Positions 14,940 through 22,382 of a stretch of 34,812 nucleotides of DNA are shown piece after piece. The translations under genes were made by a program, and so were the position numbers. The notes under the pieces are model-generated. The model had not been told where the DNA came from. It did no database searches and was given only the letters and a program-made list of their open reading frames with translations. The stretch's first letter is position 1, and every line of letters starts with the position of its first letter. The stretch lies in the NCBI RefSeq assembly GCF_000308555.1, contig NZ_BAFY01000034.1, positions 1 to 34,812 of the forward strand. Reading direction: 5' to 3'. Source of the stretch: Nocardia cyriacigeorgica NBRC 100375. Lineage in GTDB: Bacteria; Actinomycetota; Actinomycetes; Mycobacteriales; Mycobacteriaceae.

Positions 14940-17047
14940 GGCTGTCCTCCCTGCTCCATCCGCCACGCGGTGCCGGGTAAGGCCGGTGGATGGGCGGGCT
15001 CGGCGGGTTGCCGCACCGTGTCGGACACCGCGTGCACCGATTCGGCGATCCGGCCGTCGCGCAGATGCACCGTCCGATCGCAGATCGCGGCCACATCGTC
15101 GACATCGTGGGAGATGACGATGAGCGTCAGCCCAGAATCCCGCAGCCGGGCGAGCAGATCGACGATATCGGCGCGGCCCTCCGGGTCCAGCCCGGCCAGC
15201 GGCTCGTCCAGCACCACCACCTGCGGCCTGCTGGCCACGATCGCGGCGAGCACCACGCGTTTGGCTTGCCCGCCGCTGAGTTCCTCGATCGACCGTGCGG
15301 CCAGCGCACGATCCAAACCGACCGCGTCCAAGGCCCGCCCCACCGCACCGGAGCCGGTGGCACGCCCGCCCCAGTCGGCGATCTCGGCGCCGACGGTCTG
15401 TCGCTGTAGTTGCAGCCGGGAATGCTGGAATGCCAGCTCGACCCGCCCGATCTGGGAGCTGACGGGTTTGCCGGACAACTCGCACCGGCCCGCGCTCGGC
15501 TTGATCAGTCCGGCCATGATCCAGGCCAGGGTCGATTTGCCCGAGCCGTTGCCGCCGACCACCAGCAGCGCCTCACCACGCCGCACCGTCAGGTCGACGC
15601 CGTGCAGCGCCGGCGCCTGCCATGGTGTGCCCCGGTTGTAGGTGTGACGGATATCGCGCAGTTGCATGATCGGCTCGCCCATCGGCCGCCGGCGCGGATC
15701 GTGGCGCGGTTTGGGCCAGCCGGGCAGATGCCGCACCGCCCGGCCGCCGGACAGATGCACCACGCGATCGGCGGCGGCCGCATCGGCCTCGTGGTGGGTC
15801 ACCAGGACGACGGCCATCCGGTGGCGTTTCGGCAGCTCGGCCAGCAGCGCGACCAGTTCACGGCGGCCGTCCGGGTCGATCATCGAGGTCGCCTCATCGG
15901 CGATGAGCAGCGCGGGCCGTCGTGCCAGGGCCGCCGCGACGGCGAGCCGCTGCTGCTGCCCGCCGGACAGCGCGGCGGTTTCCCGCTCGCCCATGCCGTC
16001 GAGCCCGACCTCGCGCAGCAGCCCGTCGACGTCGACCTGCTCGGCCAGCGCGGCAGGCAGGCCCCACACCACGTCATCGGCGACCAGCACGCCGAGGGTC
16101 TGGCTCTCCGGTCGTTGCAGGACCAGCGCGGTGCCGCCGAGATGCCCGAGCCCGGCCGAGCCGGGACGCTCGACGGCGCCCGAGGTCGGCGGCATCCCGG
16201 CCAGCAGCCGCGTCAACGTCGATTTGCCGGAGCCGTTGTGGCCGACCACCGCGACGAATTCGCCGACGTCGACGGTCAGGTCGATGCCGGTGAGCGCGTC
16301 GGCGCCGGCGCCGGGATAGCGGTATCCGGCCGCGCGCATGGTGACCGGCAGCGGCGCCACCGGCCGGTCGTCGGCCGGGGCGTCGAGCCGATCGGTGCCG
16401 GGCAGCCAGGCCAGCCGATCCAGGACCGAGCCCAGAACGAACCAGGAGATGAGGGCGGTGAGCACGGTGCCGAACAGCACGCCGCCACCGACGTAGATCC
16501 ACCAGAAGCGCAGCACCACTTCGGTCACATCGGCGACGCCGTTGCCGAGGGGTTCCAGTTGCGGAGCCCGCCCGGCCAGGTCCTTCACACCTTCGGAGGT
16601 ATTGCGGATAGTGTCGAACAACAGGTCGCGGGCTTGGGAGAAAACCAGCAGGAACCCGATGGAGAACGCCGTCCACCCGAGACCGGCGAGCGACGCGAGT
16701 CCGAGCACGGCGAGGATGCCGCCACCTCGGCGTTTGACGCCACCGATGATGCCGCCGATGGTGGCCGAGGCCGCCATGCCGGTCGCCGGGAGCAAGCCGG
16801 CGGCGACGAAGGTGACCAGCGCGGCAGCGATGGTCGTGGTGGCCACCGCGCGGAAGCGGTAACGATGGGCAAGCAGTCCGAGCGGTACCGCGGCGACCAG
16901 TTGCAGGGCGGTGGCCAGTGGGACCACCGAACCGATCGTCACCAGTCCGACGGTGACCCCGCCGAGGACGGCGCCGGTGGCCAGCTCGATCGGCCGTAGC
17001 GGGCCGTGTTCGCCGCGCGGGGCCGAGTCGGTGGACACATCACTCAC
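14936..17047 (-). CDS. Fused membrane domain plus two ABC ATPases (ECF transporter)
   Basis: A 703-residue protein resembling Rv2326c. Residues 1-220 form a multi-pass membrane domain (LATGAVLGGVTVGLVTIGSV, IYVGGGVLFGTVLTALISW) of the S-component or DUF2232-like kind. Two ABC domains follow. The first has Walker A GHNGSGKST, signature LSGGQQQR and Walker B LLIADEAT. The second has Walker A GGNGSGKST, signature LSGGQAKR and Walker B VVVLDEP. Both catalytic glutamates are present. With the next gene, EcfT, this would make a complete ECF importer from two genes. It starts at GTG 17047, divergent from the CDF exporter gene. The substrate is unknown. Confidence 0.92.
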   Translation of the reverse strand: MSDVSTDSAPRGEHGPLRPIELATGAVLGGVTVGLVTIGSVVPLATALQLVAAVPLGLLAHRYRFRAVATTTIAAALVTFVAAGLLPATGMAASATIGGIIGGVKRRGGGILAVLGLASLAGLGWTAFSIGFLLVFSQARDLLFDTIRNTSEGVKDLAGRAPQLEPLGNGVADVTEVVLRFWWIYVGGGVLFGTVLTALISWFVLGSVLDRLAWLPGTDRLDAPADDRPVAPLPVTMRAAGYRYPGAGADALTGIDLTVDVGEFVAVVGHNGSGKSTLTRLLAGMPPTSGAVERPGSAGLGHLGGTALVLQRPESQTLGVLVADDVVWGLPAALAEQVDVDGLLREVGLDGMGERETAALSGGQQQRLAVAAALARRPALLIADEATSMIDPDGRRELVALLAELPKRHRMAVVLVTHHEADAAAADRVVHLSGGRAVRHLPGWPKPRHDPRRRPMGEPIMQLRDIRHTYNRGTPWQAPALHGVDLTVRRGEALLVVGGNGSGKSTLAWIMAGLIKPSAGRCELSGKPVSSQIGRVELAFQHSRLQLQRQTVGAEIADWGGRATGSGAVGRALDAVGLDRALAARSIEELSGGQAKRVVLAAIVASRPQVVVLDEPLAGLDPEGRADIVDLLARLRDSGLTLIVISHDVDDVAAICDRTVHLRDGRIAESVHAVSDTVRQPAEPAHPPALPGTAWRMEQGGQP

Positions 17048-17078
17048 GGCACAAGTCTGCCAGCCCGAATCGAGGGTG

Positions 17079-17107
17079 TTGCATCCATGCGCATGTACGC
17101 ATATGTT
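17079..17107 (+). promoter_or_regulatory. Leaderless promoter of the CDF gene with inverted repeat in the spacer
   Basis: TTGCAT (17079-17084), a 17-nt spacer, TATGTT (17102-17107) and 7 nt lead to GTG 17115. The spacer contains the inverted repeat ATGCG-catgta-CGCAT (17087-17102). An operator in this place is typical of metal-sensing ArsR or MerR regulation. No such regulator gene is in the window. Confidence 0.5.
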
Positions 17108-17114
17108 GTCAGGT

Positions 17115-18029
17115 GTGGGACATGATCATTCGCATGGGATAGCGCCGGAGAGCGCGTCGGGTAAGTACCTGGGCCGGCTGGCGCTGGCGCTGGCCATCGG
17201 CGTCGGATTCATGCTGGTCGAGTTCGCGGTGGCGTTCACGACCGGCTCGCTGGCGCTGCTGTCGGATGCCGCGCACATGCTCACCGATGTGGTCGGCATC
17301 GGCATGGCGCTGTCGGCAATTCTGCTGGCGCGGCGCAGTCGCCCCACCTACACCCGGACCTTCGGTTACTACCGGGCCGAGGTGATCGCGGCGCTGGCCA
17401 ATGCGGTGCTGTTGTTCGTGGTGGCCGGCTATGTGCTCTACGAGGCGCTGGCGCGCCTCGGTGAACCGCCGGAGGTGCCGGGGTGGCCGGTGCTGATCGT
17501 CGGCGTGGTCGGCCTGCTGGCCAACGTGGCCTCCTTCCTGCTGCTGCGCAGTGGCGCCAAGGAGAGCCTGAACGTGCGCGGCGCCTACCTCGAGGTGTTC
17601 GCCGACATGATCGGCTCGTTCGGCGTGCTGCTCTCGGCGGCCATCACGATCACCACCGGCTGGCGGTACGCGGACATGATCATCGGTGTCGCGATCGGCC
17701 TGTGGGTGCTGCCGCGTACCTATGTGCTGGCCAAGCGGTCGCTGCGGATCCTGTTCCAGCACAGTCCCGAGGAACTCGACGTCGAACAGGTCGCCGCCGA
17801 ACTGGGTGCTGTCGAGGGCGTGGCCGACGTCCACGATCTGCACGTGTGGACCCTCACCTCCGGGATGGAGGTCGCCTCCGCGCACATCACCACCGCCGAC
17901 GGTGCCAGCGGGGACCAGGTGCTGCGCGATGCTCAGCACGTGCTGGCCGAGCGGTTCCACATCAGCCATGCCACCCTCCAGGTCGAGACTTCCGATTGCG
18001 CTCGTCGCTGCGCGGAGCTGTCCTGGTAA
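17115..18029 (+). CDS. Cation diffusion facilitator (zinc-type exporter)
   Basis: A 304-residue CDF protein with six predicted membrane helices and a cytoplasmic C-terminal domain. The N-terminus is metal-rich (HDHSHG). The transport site in helix 2 is His54-xxx-Asp58 (SDAAHMLTDVVG). In helix 5 the usual His is Glu160, giving E-xxx-D164 (GAYLEVFADMIGS). The C-terminal domain has VADVHDLHVWTL, typical of ZitB/CzcD. GTG 17115 is preferred over ATG 17103 because TTGCAT-17-TATGTT ends 7 nt before it. It should export Zn(II) or a similar divalent metal from the cytoplasm in exchange for protons. Confidence 0.94.
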   Translation: MGHDHSHGIAPESASGKYLGRLALALAIGVGFMLVEFAVAFTTGSLALLSDAAHMLTDVVGIGMALSAILLARRSRPTYTRTFGYYRAEVIAALANAVLLFVVAGYVLYEALARLGEPPEVPGWPVLIVGVVGLLANVASFLLLRSGAKESLNVRGAYLEVFADMIGSFGVLLSAAITITTGWRYADMIIGVAIGLWVLPRTYVLAKRSLRILFQHSPEELDVEQVAAELGAVEGVADVHDLHVWTLTSGMEVASAHITTADGASGDQVLRDAQHVLAERFHISHATLQVETSDCARRCAELSW

Positions 18030-18043
18030 TCGATACTTTCGGC

Positions 18044-18049
18044 CATACT
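18044..18049 (+). promoter_or_regulatory. -10 element of the AraC-type regulator gene
   Basis: CATACT lies 7 nt before ATG 18057, giving a probable leaderless start. No clear -35 is visible. Confidence 0.35.
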
Positions 18050-18056
18050 GTTGCCC

Positions 18057-19112
18057 ATGGTGGACAGTCCGGTACGCGATTGGGATTTCCCGCGCGGCGT
18101 GGCCAGCGTGGCGCTGCTCACCGGTTACGCCGGTGAGCACGGCGTTCCCGTCGAGCGGATGCTCGACGGGACCGGGCTGACCGAACGCGTCCTGCACGAT
18201 CCCGACGCCCAGATCGATGCGCGGACCGAACTCACCGTGATCCGCAATCTGGTCCGGGCGCTGCCGGATCGGCCGGCGCTCGGCGTGGAGGTCGGGCGCC
18301 GCTACCGCATCACCACCTTCGGCATCTTCGGCTTCGCCTGCATCAGCAGCCCGACCCTCGGCGAAGCCATTGCCTTCGCCCTGCGCTACCTCGACCTGAG
18401 CTTCACCTTCTGTCTGCCGGTGGCCGAGATGCGCGATGACGAATTCGTCGGCTGGATCCACGCCGAATCGGTGCCGGCCGACGTCCGCCAGTTCCTCATC
18501 GAACGTGACGTGACCGCGATGCACCAGGTCATGAGCGACCTCCTCGGCCGCCACATGCCGCTCACCCGAGCCGAATTCACCTTCCCCGAACCGCCCTACG
18601 CCGACCGCCTCGCCGAAGTGACCGTCGTGCGCCCCCGCTTCAATCGCCCGCAGAACTTCTTCGCCTTCGACCCCAGCATCGTCGACCAGCCCCTCCCGCA
18701 AGCCAACGAACACACCCTCGCCATCTGCCTCGCCCAATGCCGCGACCTCGTCCACCGCCGCCGCGCCCGCACCGGCATAGCCGCCGAAGTCCGCTCCCGC
18801 CTGATCCCGCACGGCGGCACCGACGGCCTGGCCGCCCCACCCGGAATCGACGCCGTAGCCCGCGACCTCAACATGAGCACCCGCACCCTGCGCCGCCACC
18901 TCGACGCCGCAGGCACCAGCTACCGGGCGTTGCTCGACGAGATGCGCCGCGCCCTCGCCGAAGAAATGCTCAGCACCACACCACTTTCGGTGAGCGACGT
19001 GGCGATTCGCCTGGGTTACGCCGAGGCGTCGACGTTCATCTACGCGTTCAAGAGATGGACGGGGACTACCCCCGCGGCATATCGCCGTCGGCGCGACCGT
19101 GTTCTAAGCTAG
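18057..19112 (+). CDS. AraC-family transcriptional regulator
   Basis: A 351-residue regulator. Residues 1-190 resemble the OruR/ArgR-type ligand-binding domain (GRRYRITTFGIFGFACISSPTLGEAI, then DVRQFLIERDVTAMHQVMSDLLG). The C-terminus has both AraC helix-turn-helix motifs: AVARDLNMSTRTLRRHLDAAGTSYRALLDEMR and SVSDVAIRLGYAEASTFIYAFKRWTGTTPAAYR. ATG 18057 was chosen over TTG 18051 and GTG 18060 because a -10-like CATACT ends 7 nt before it. Regulators of this type often control fatty acid, amino acid or aromatic catabolism. The target is not obvious here, because neither neighbour is a typical catabolic gene. Confidence 0.93.
   Translation: MVDSPVRDWDFPRGVASVALLTGYAGEHGVPVERMLDGTGLTERVLHDPDAQIDARTELTVIRNLVRALPDRPALGVEVGRRYRITTFGIFGFACISSPTLGEAIAFALRYLDLSFTFCLPVAEMRDDEFVGWIHAESVPADVRQFLIERDVTAMHQVMSDLLGRHMPLTRAEFTFPEPPYADRLAEVTVVRPRFNRPQNFFAFDPSIVDQPLPQANEHTLAICLAQCRDLVHRRRARTGIAAEVRSRLIPHGGTDGLAAPPGIDAVARDLNMSTRTLRRHLDAAGTSYRALLDEMRRALAEEMLSTTPLSVSDVAIRLGYAEASTFIYAFKRWTGTTPAAYRRRRDRVLS
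19105..19110 (+). promoter_or_regulatory. -10 element of the small zinc-ribbon-like gene
   Basis: TAAGCT lies 7 nt before ATG 19118, at the very end of the AraC coding sequence. It supports a leaderless start for the small gene. Confidence 0.35.
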
Positions 19113-19117
19113 CGAAT

Positions 19118-19336
19118 ATGGTTGCAGGCGAATGGATCAGACACACAAGGATGCTCTGGTGCGACGCATGTCGGGATACCCCCTCCACCATGTCTGTTCG
19201 CCTGCTCGACAAGGTGAACGAGCACGGTAATATTCTGGAAGAGCGTCGCTGCGAAAACGGGCATCTCTCTGAACACGAAGCGAGGTTCCGCCCGGGAAAC
19301 CCAGGCGACGCTACCGAATGGGATCGACCAGTGTAG
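19118..19336 (+). CDS. Small zinc-ribbon-like protein, hypothetical
   Basis: A 72-residue protein with WCDAC near residue 16 and RRCENGH near residue 46. The spacing suggests a CxxC...CxxxH zinc site. No family is recognised. It starts 5 nt after the AraC stop, with a -10-like TAAGCT exactly 7 nt before the ATG. A 96-codon open frame on the opposite strand covers the same bases but shows no recognisable motif. Expression or homologues would be needed to be sure it is real. Confidence 0.5.
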   Translation: MVAGEWIRHTRMLWCDACRDTPSTMSVRLLDKVNEHGNILEERRCENGHLSEHEARFRPGNPGDATEWDRPV

Positions 19337-19395
19337 GCGCAGTCCTGGATCACTGAAGCTGGCGACGCGCTGGAGCGCAAGCCTTTCGCCGTGAA

Positions 19396-20160
19396 TCAAG
19401 TCTTCCAGGTTCCCGTCCGCCGTCGGAGTTCACTTCCGATGACCTCTGATGAGGCCGGTGTGACGACGGTGTCGTTGGCATCGACGCTGATGACGTAGCG
19501 GCCGGCAGCCCGGTGACGTTCGTGAATATCGATCCAGTTGAGGTACTGGGTTCGGGCGCGCCGCGGGTCGGTGGGGTGGTGCTCGACGCACAGGTAGCCC
19601 TCGCCGGCACGCGGTGCGCGTAGCAGGGACCGAATGCGTTCCTCGGCAGGTCGGTCACCGGTTTGCGTGTAGCCCCACCGTTCGGGTGGTTCTTCGCCGC
19701 GGACTCGCGGTGTATGCCCGATCAGCTGCGGTGTGGCACCGGCGGGACTAGGCGGCAACGTCGCTGCGATGTGGTCGGCCAGGCGATCGCGGGGCACAAC
19801 GCGCATGATGATGTCGCCACCGTATTCAGGTGTAGTGCCGGGTTTCTGGAACAAGACGACGCCGAGGTCGGCAATCGCCGCTCCCACTGATCGAATGCGT
19901 CGGGAGGGATGACCGACTGTTCCTGAACAGATCAATCGAAGGTCAGGTTCTGCAAGGACTCGGAGAGGGCCCAGACGATCTGGATCACCGTCGCGCGGAT
20001 AGCGCTGGCTCAGCTCGGCGCACAAGACTGCGTATTCGTCTTCGGTAGTGGGTGTTTCCAGGATGGCGATCGGTTCGGGGTACTCATCGCGACCGGTTTC
20101 ACCCCACACCCAGGCAAACTCGTCCGGAGTGAAGGTCCAGCTCCGTTGTGTGTCGTTCAC
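19396..20160 (-). CDS. EspG-family T7SS chaperone
   Basis: A 254-residue protein of the EspG family, the cytosolic chaperones that bind the helical tip of PE/PPE-type substrates and keep them soluble for ESX export. Visible family features are the N-terminal WTFTPDEFAWVWGE, the central LVEPDL-like segment (RVLAEPDLRLICSG) and the C-terminal strand-rich end (RYVISVDANDTVVTPASSEVIGSEL). It starts at GTG 20160, overlapping the stop of the PPE/EspB-like gene by 4 bp (GTGA). That strongly suggests the upstream gene product is its client. Confidence 0.88.
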   Translation of the reverse strand: MNDTQRSWTFTPDEFAWVWGETGRDEYPEPIAILETPTTEDEYAVLCAELSQRYPRDGDPDRLGPLRVLAEPDLRLICSGTVGHPSRRIRSVGAAIADLGVVLFQKPGTTPEYGGDIIMRVVPRDRLADHIAATLPPSPAGATPQLIGHTPRVRGEEPPERWGYTQTGDRPAEERIRSLLRAPRAGEGYLCVEHHPTDPRRARTQYLNWIDIHERHRAAGRYVISVDANDTVVTPASSEVIGSELRRRTGTWKT

Positions 20161-21881
20161 CGATTCGGATTGTCTTCGTCCGTCGACGCCATGCCTGCGA
20201 ATGGTCCGGTGCCGGTTACGGTGAGGATCGTCTCCGACGATCCAGCCCCTTGCATTTCGGCCAGCTGCTCGTCGGTTATCGATGTCTCGTCCGAGATGGA
20301 TATCGGCACCGGCGCTGGATCAGGGGCCGGTTCGTCCTGTATGTGCAGACGCTCGGCCGACTCGGTTGTTGGGCGGCTTTCGGCGATCGGCTCCCGGCGC
20401 ATTGGCGGCTCGTCGACGGGAGCGGGCTCGAAACGTGCCCGGCGAGTGGTGGGTTCGTCGTAGGCGAGGTACGGCGAGAAATCATCCTCGACTGTTGACG
20501 AACTCTCCAATGGGACCTCTTCCGCGCCGACCACCCCAATCGGCGCAGTGATGCCCTCAGTCCAGTCGTCGTGAACTCGACGCAGGTACTCCGGGCCGTA
20601 ATGTTCCTCATCGCCCTCTTGGTTCCGGCGAGCGCCTGAGCCGGGTGTCATCGGCCCCAAAGGCGATGTCGGCTGGCGTCCCAACATGGAGGGCGTGGAT
20701 CGTGCGCCTCCGGTTGAGACTCCGCCTCCTCCGGGAAGACCTGATCCGGGATTTGGGCGCGACGTACCTAGGCCTCCGCTCCGGCCGTCCGGCGGAAGCG
20801 TCGGACGGCTACCAGTGCTCGGCACGTTGCCGAACGGACCGGAAGCCGGCGGCTGCGTGCCCGACGCCCCCGGCGTGGCGGAATTCGGTGTAGCGCTGGT
20901 CTGTGGACCGGGGAGTGTTGTCGTCGGTGCGGCACTCGCGGCGGTTGTATTGCTCGATCCACCGTTCGGGTCGGCCTGCTCGGCAGCTGGGCCGGTACCG
21001 CCGCCGTCGAGGGGGCTCCCAGCGCCAGCGCTCGCGCCAGGGCCGGGCTGTTCGACGGTCAGCGGTTGGCCTGGCGCTGGGCCTGCGCCGGATTCGGCTC
21101 CTCTCGGTCCCGTGTTGCTGGGGATATCTGACGGTCCGCCTGGCACATGCGCGGGGCCGTCGCCGATCTGAGGTACATCAGCGTACGTTGGCACGCCGGC
21201 ACCGGCTGGCGGGAACGACGGTTTGTAGATGGTGTTCAGTGCGGCCACCGAAGCCAGTCGTGCCTGCTCGCGAGCATTGTTGACCTGACGTTCGTATTCG
21301 CCGTTGACGAGCCCCGGCAAGATCGACTGTTCCGTGTTGTCGGGATCAGCCTGTACTTGAACGATTGCCGGTGGCGGCTGTACTGCGGCGCGAACCGCTT
21401 CTGCTGCCCAGGCAGCAGCATCGAATCTGTCACTGACCGAACCGAAAACCTGACCGACCTGGTTCGCCGCCGCGGCGAACTTGGTCATGGCGGCCTCAGC
21501 TGCGTCCGCCGCCGCTCCCTGCCAGAGACCGTTGCCGAAGATGCGGTTGAGCCCCATCAGGTTGAAGGTCGCGAGATTCACCAACTCGGAGTAACACTCG
21601 TACCAGACGCGGCGCAGGGTCTGCAGACCGGCAGGATCGAGCCCGCCGGGCCCGTGGACGGCGTCGTAGAGCGCTTGGTGAGTCATGCCCTCGAAGTGTT
21701 CGAGCGTGCTGACGTAGTCCGGGTCGATACCGGCGCCGAGGTCGACGAGCTTCTGGTCCCGACGGGCAGCCCAGCCGAGCGCGTCGGTCACTTTTCCCCG
21801 CGCGGTCTGCACAGTGTTCTGGTCGAGCATGTCCTGGAAGCCAGGGACCGGGATCGATCCCGGCTGATGATCGTTGCTCAT
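20157..21881 (-). CDS. PPE/EspB-like T7SS substrate with disordered tail
   Basis: A 574-residue protein. The N-terminal half is helical with a WxG turn at Trp120 (NGLWQGAAADAAEAA), resembling PPE, EspB or the Nocardia T7SS substrates of this plan. From about residue 200 the chain is rich in Pro, Gly, Ser and Thr and probably disordered. A YxxxD motif (YLAYD) occurs near the C-terminus, but it is far from the WxG turn and may be chance. ATG 21881 was chosen because GGGGGA lies 4 nt upstream; ATG 21893 would add four residues. It is co-translated with EspG, its likely chaperone, and divergent from the EspC-like gene. Confidence 0.8.
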   Translation of the reverse strand: MSNDHQPGSIPVPGFQDMLDQNTVQTARGKVTDALGWAARRDQKLVDLGAGIDPDYVSTLEHFEGMTHQALYDAVHGPGGLDPAGLQTLRRVWYECYSELVNLATFNLMGLNRIFGNGLWQGAAADAAEAAMTKFAAAANQVGQVFGSVSDRFDAAAWAAEAVRAAVQPPPAIVQVQADPDNTEQSILPGLVNGEYERQVNNAREQARLASVAALNTIYKPSFPPAGAGVPTYADVPQIGDGPAHVPGGPSDIPSNTGPRGAESGAGPAPGQPLTVEQPGPGASAGAGSPLDGGGTGPAAEQADPNGGSSNTTAASAAPTTTLPGPQTSATPNSATPGASGTQPPASGPFGNVPSTGSRPTLPPDGRSGGLGTSRPNPGSGLPGGGGVSTGGARSTPSMLGRQPTSPLGPMTPGSGARRNQEGDEEHYGPEYLRRVHDDWTEGITAPIGVVGAEEVPLESSSTVEDDFSPYLAYDEPTTRRARFEPAPVDEPPMRREPIAESRPTTESAERLHIQDEPAPDPAPVPISISDETSITDEQLAEMQGAGSSETILTVTGTGPFAGMASTDEDNPNR

Positions 21882-21987
21882 ACCATCCCCCATATCGCTG
21901 GATACTACGACTCACAGTCGACCCGGTCAGGATAACAGCGGCGGTGATCGCCGCGACCGGAGCGGACCCAGTCGGATCGCAGCGACG

Positions 21988-22017
21988 TTGGAGAACCGCA
22001 GCGACCATCGTTAAGGT
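21988..22017 (+). promoter_or_regulatory. Possible promoter of the EspC-like/effector operon
   Basis: TTGGAG (21988-21993), an 18-nt spacer and TAAGGT (22012-22017) lie about 55 nt before ATG 22074 in the divergent gap. The gene itself has a GAGGGGG ribosome binding site, so this would be a leadered transcript. Confidence 0.4.
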
Positions 22018-22073
22018 AAGCGGGTACGGGTCCGACGGATGGGGTCGGCACTTGATCGAGGGGGATATCCGTC

Positions 22074-22382
22074 ATGCTCCAGGCCGATATCGACCAGCTA
22101 AATCGGCTGGCAACGACTCTCAACGACGTGGGTAACTCGATCGACGCGCTGGAGATTCGAACCGTCGGCGACCAGCTGGCCGCTGCATTGCCCGGGGCGC
22201 CGATCCCGGCCACCTGCGCCAAAGCTGGTGAATACACCGAAGGCGCATGGCTGCGCGTCGCACAGCGAATACGGCAGCTCGCCAACATCACGACTCAATG
22301 CGCGGCGAACTACCAGATGACGGACGAAGAGTTCGCCAAACAGCTGGACACCATGGCATTCCACCCGCCGAAGGACCGCTGA
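22074..22382 (+). CDS. EspC-like small T7SS protein
   Basis: A 102-residue helical protein resembling the EspC (DUF2580) family of ESX-secreted proteins. The sequence begins MLQADIDQLNRLATTLNDV and ends with an export signal YxxxD at residues 80-84 (YQMTDEEF). A GAGGGGG ribosome binding site precedes ATG 22074. Its stop shares one base with the start of the large effector gene (TGATG), so the two are co-translated. By analogy with EspC/EspA or WXG100 pairs it may dimerise with the N-terminal helical domain of the large protein and supply the secretion signal (inference). Confidence 0.82.
   Translation: MLQADIDQLNRLATTLNDVGNSIDALEIRTVGDQLAAALPGAPIPATCAKAGEYTEGAWLRVAQRIRQLANITTQCAANYQMTDEEFAKQLDTMAFHPPKDR

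Noticed and set aside
15410..16999. Long plus-strand open frame opposite the fused ABC gene
   Set aside because: Composition and lack of motifs mark it as a shadow of the ATPase gene, which has complete Walker and signature motifs.
17109..18899. Long open frame (about 596 codons) on the minus strand across the CDF and AraC genes
   Set aside because: Rich in Gly, His, Gln, Glu and Arg with no recognisable motif, and antisense to two clear genes. It is the usual by-product of high-GC codon bias.
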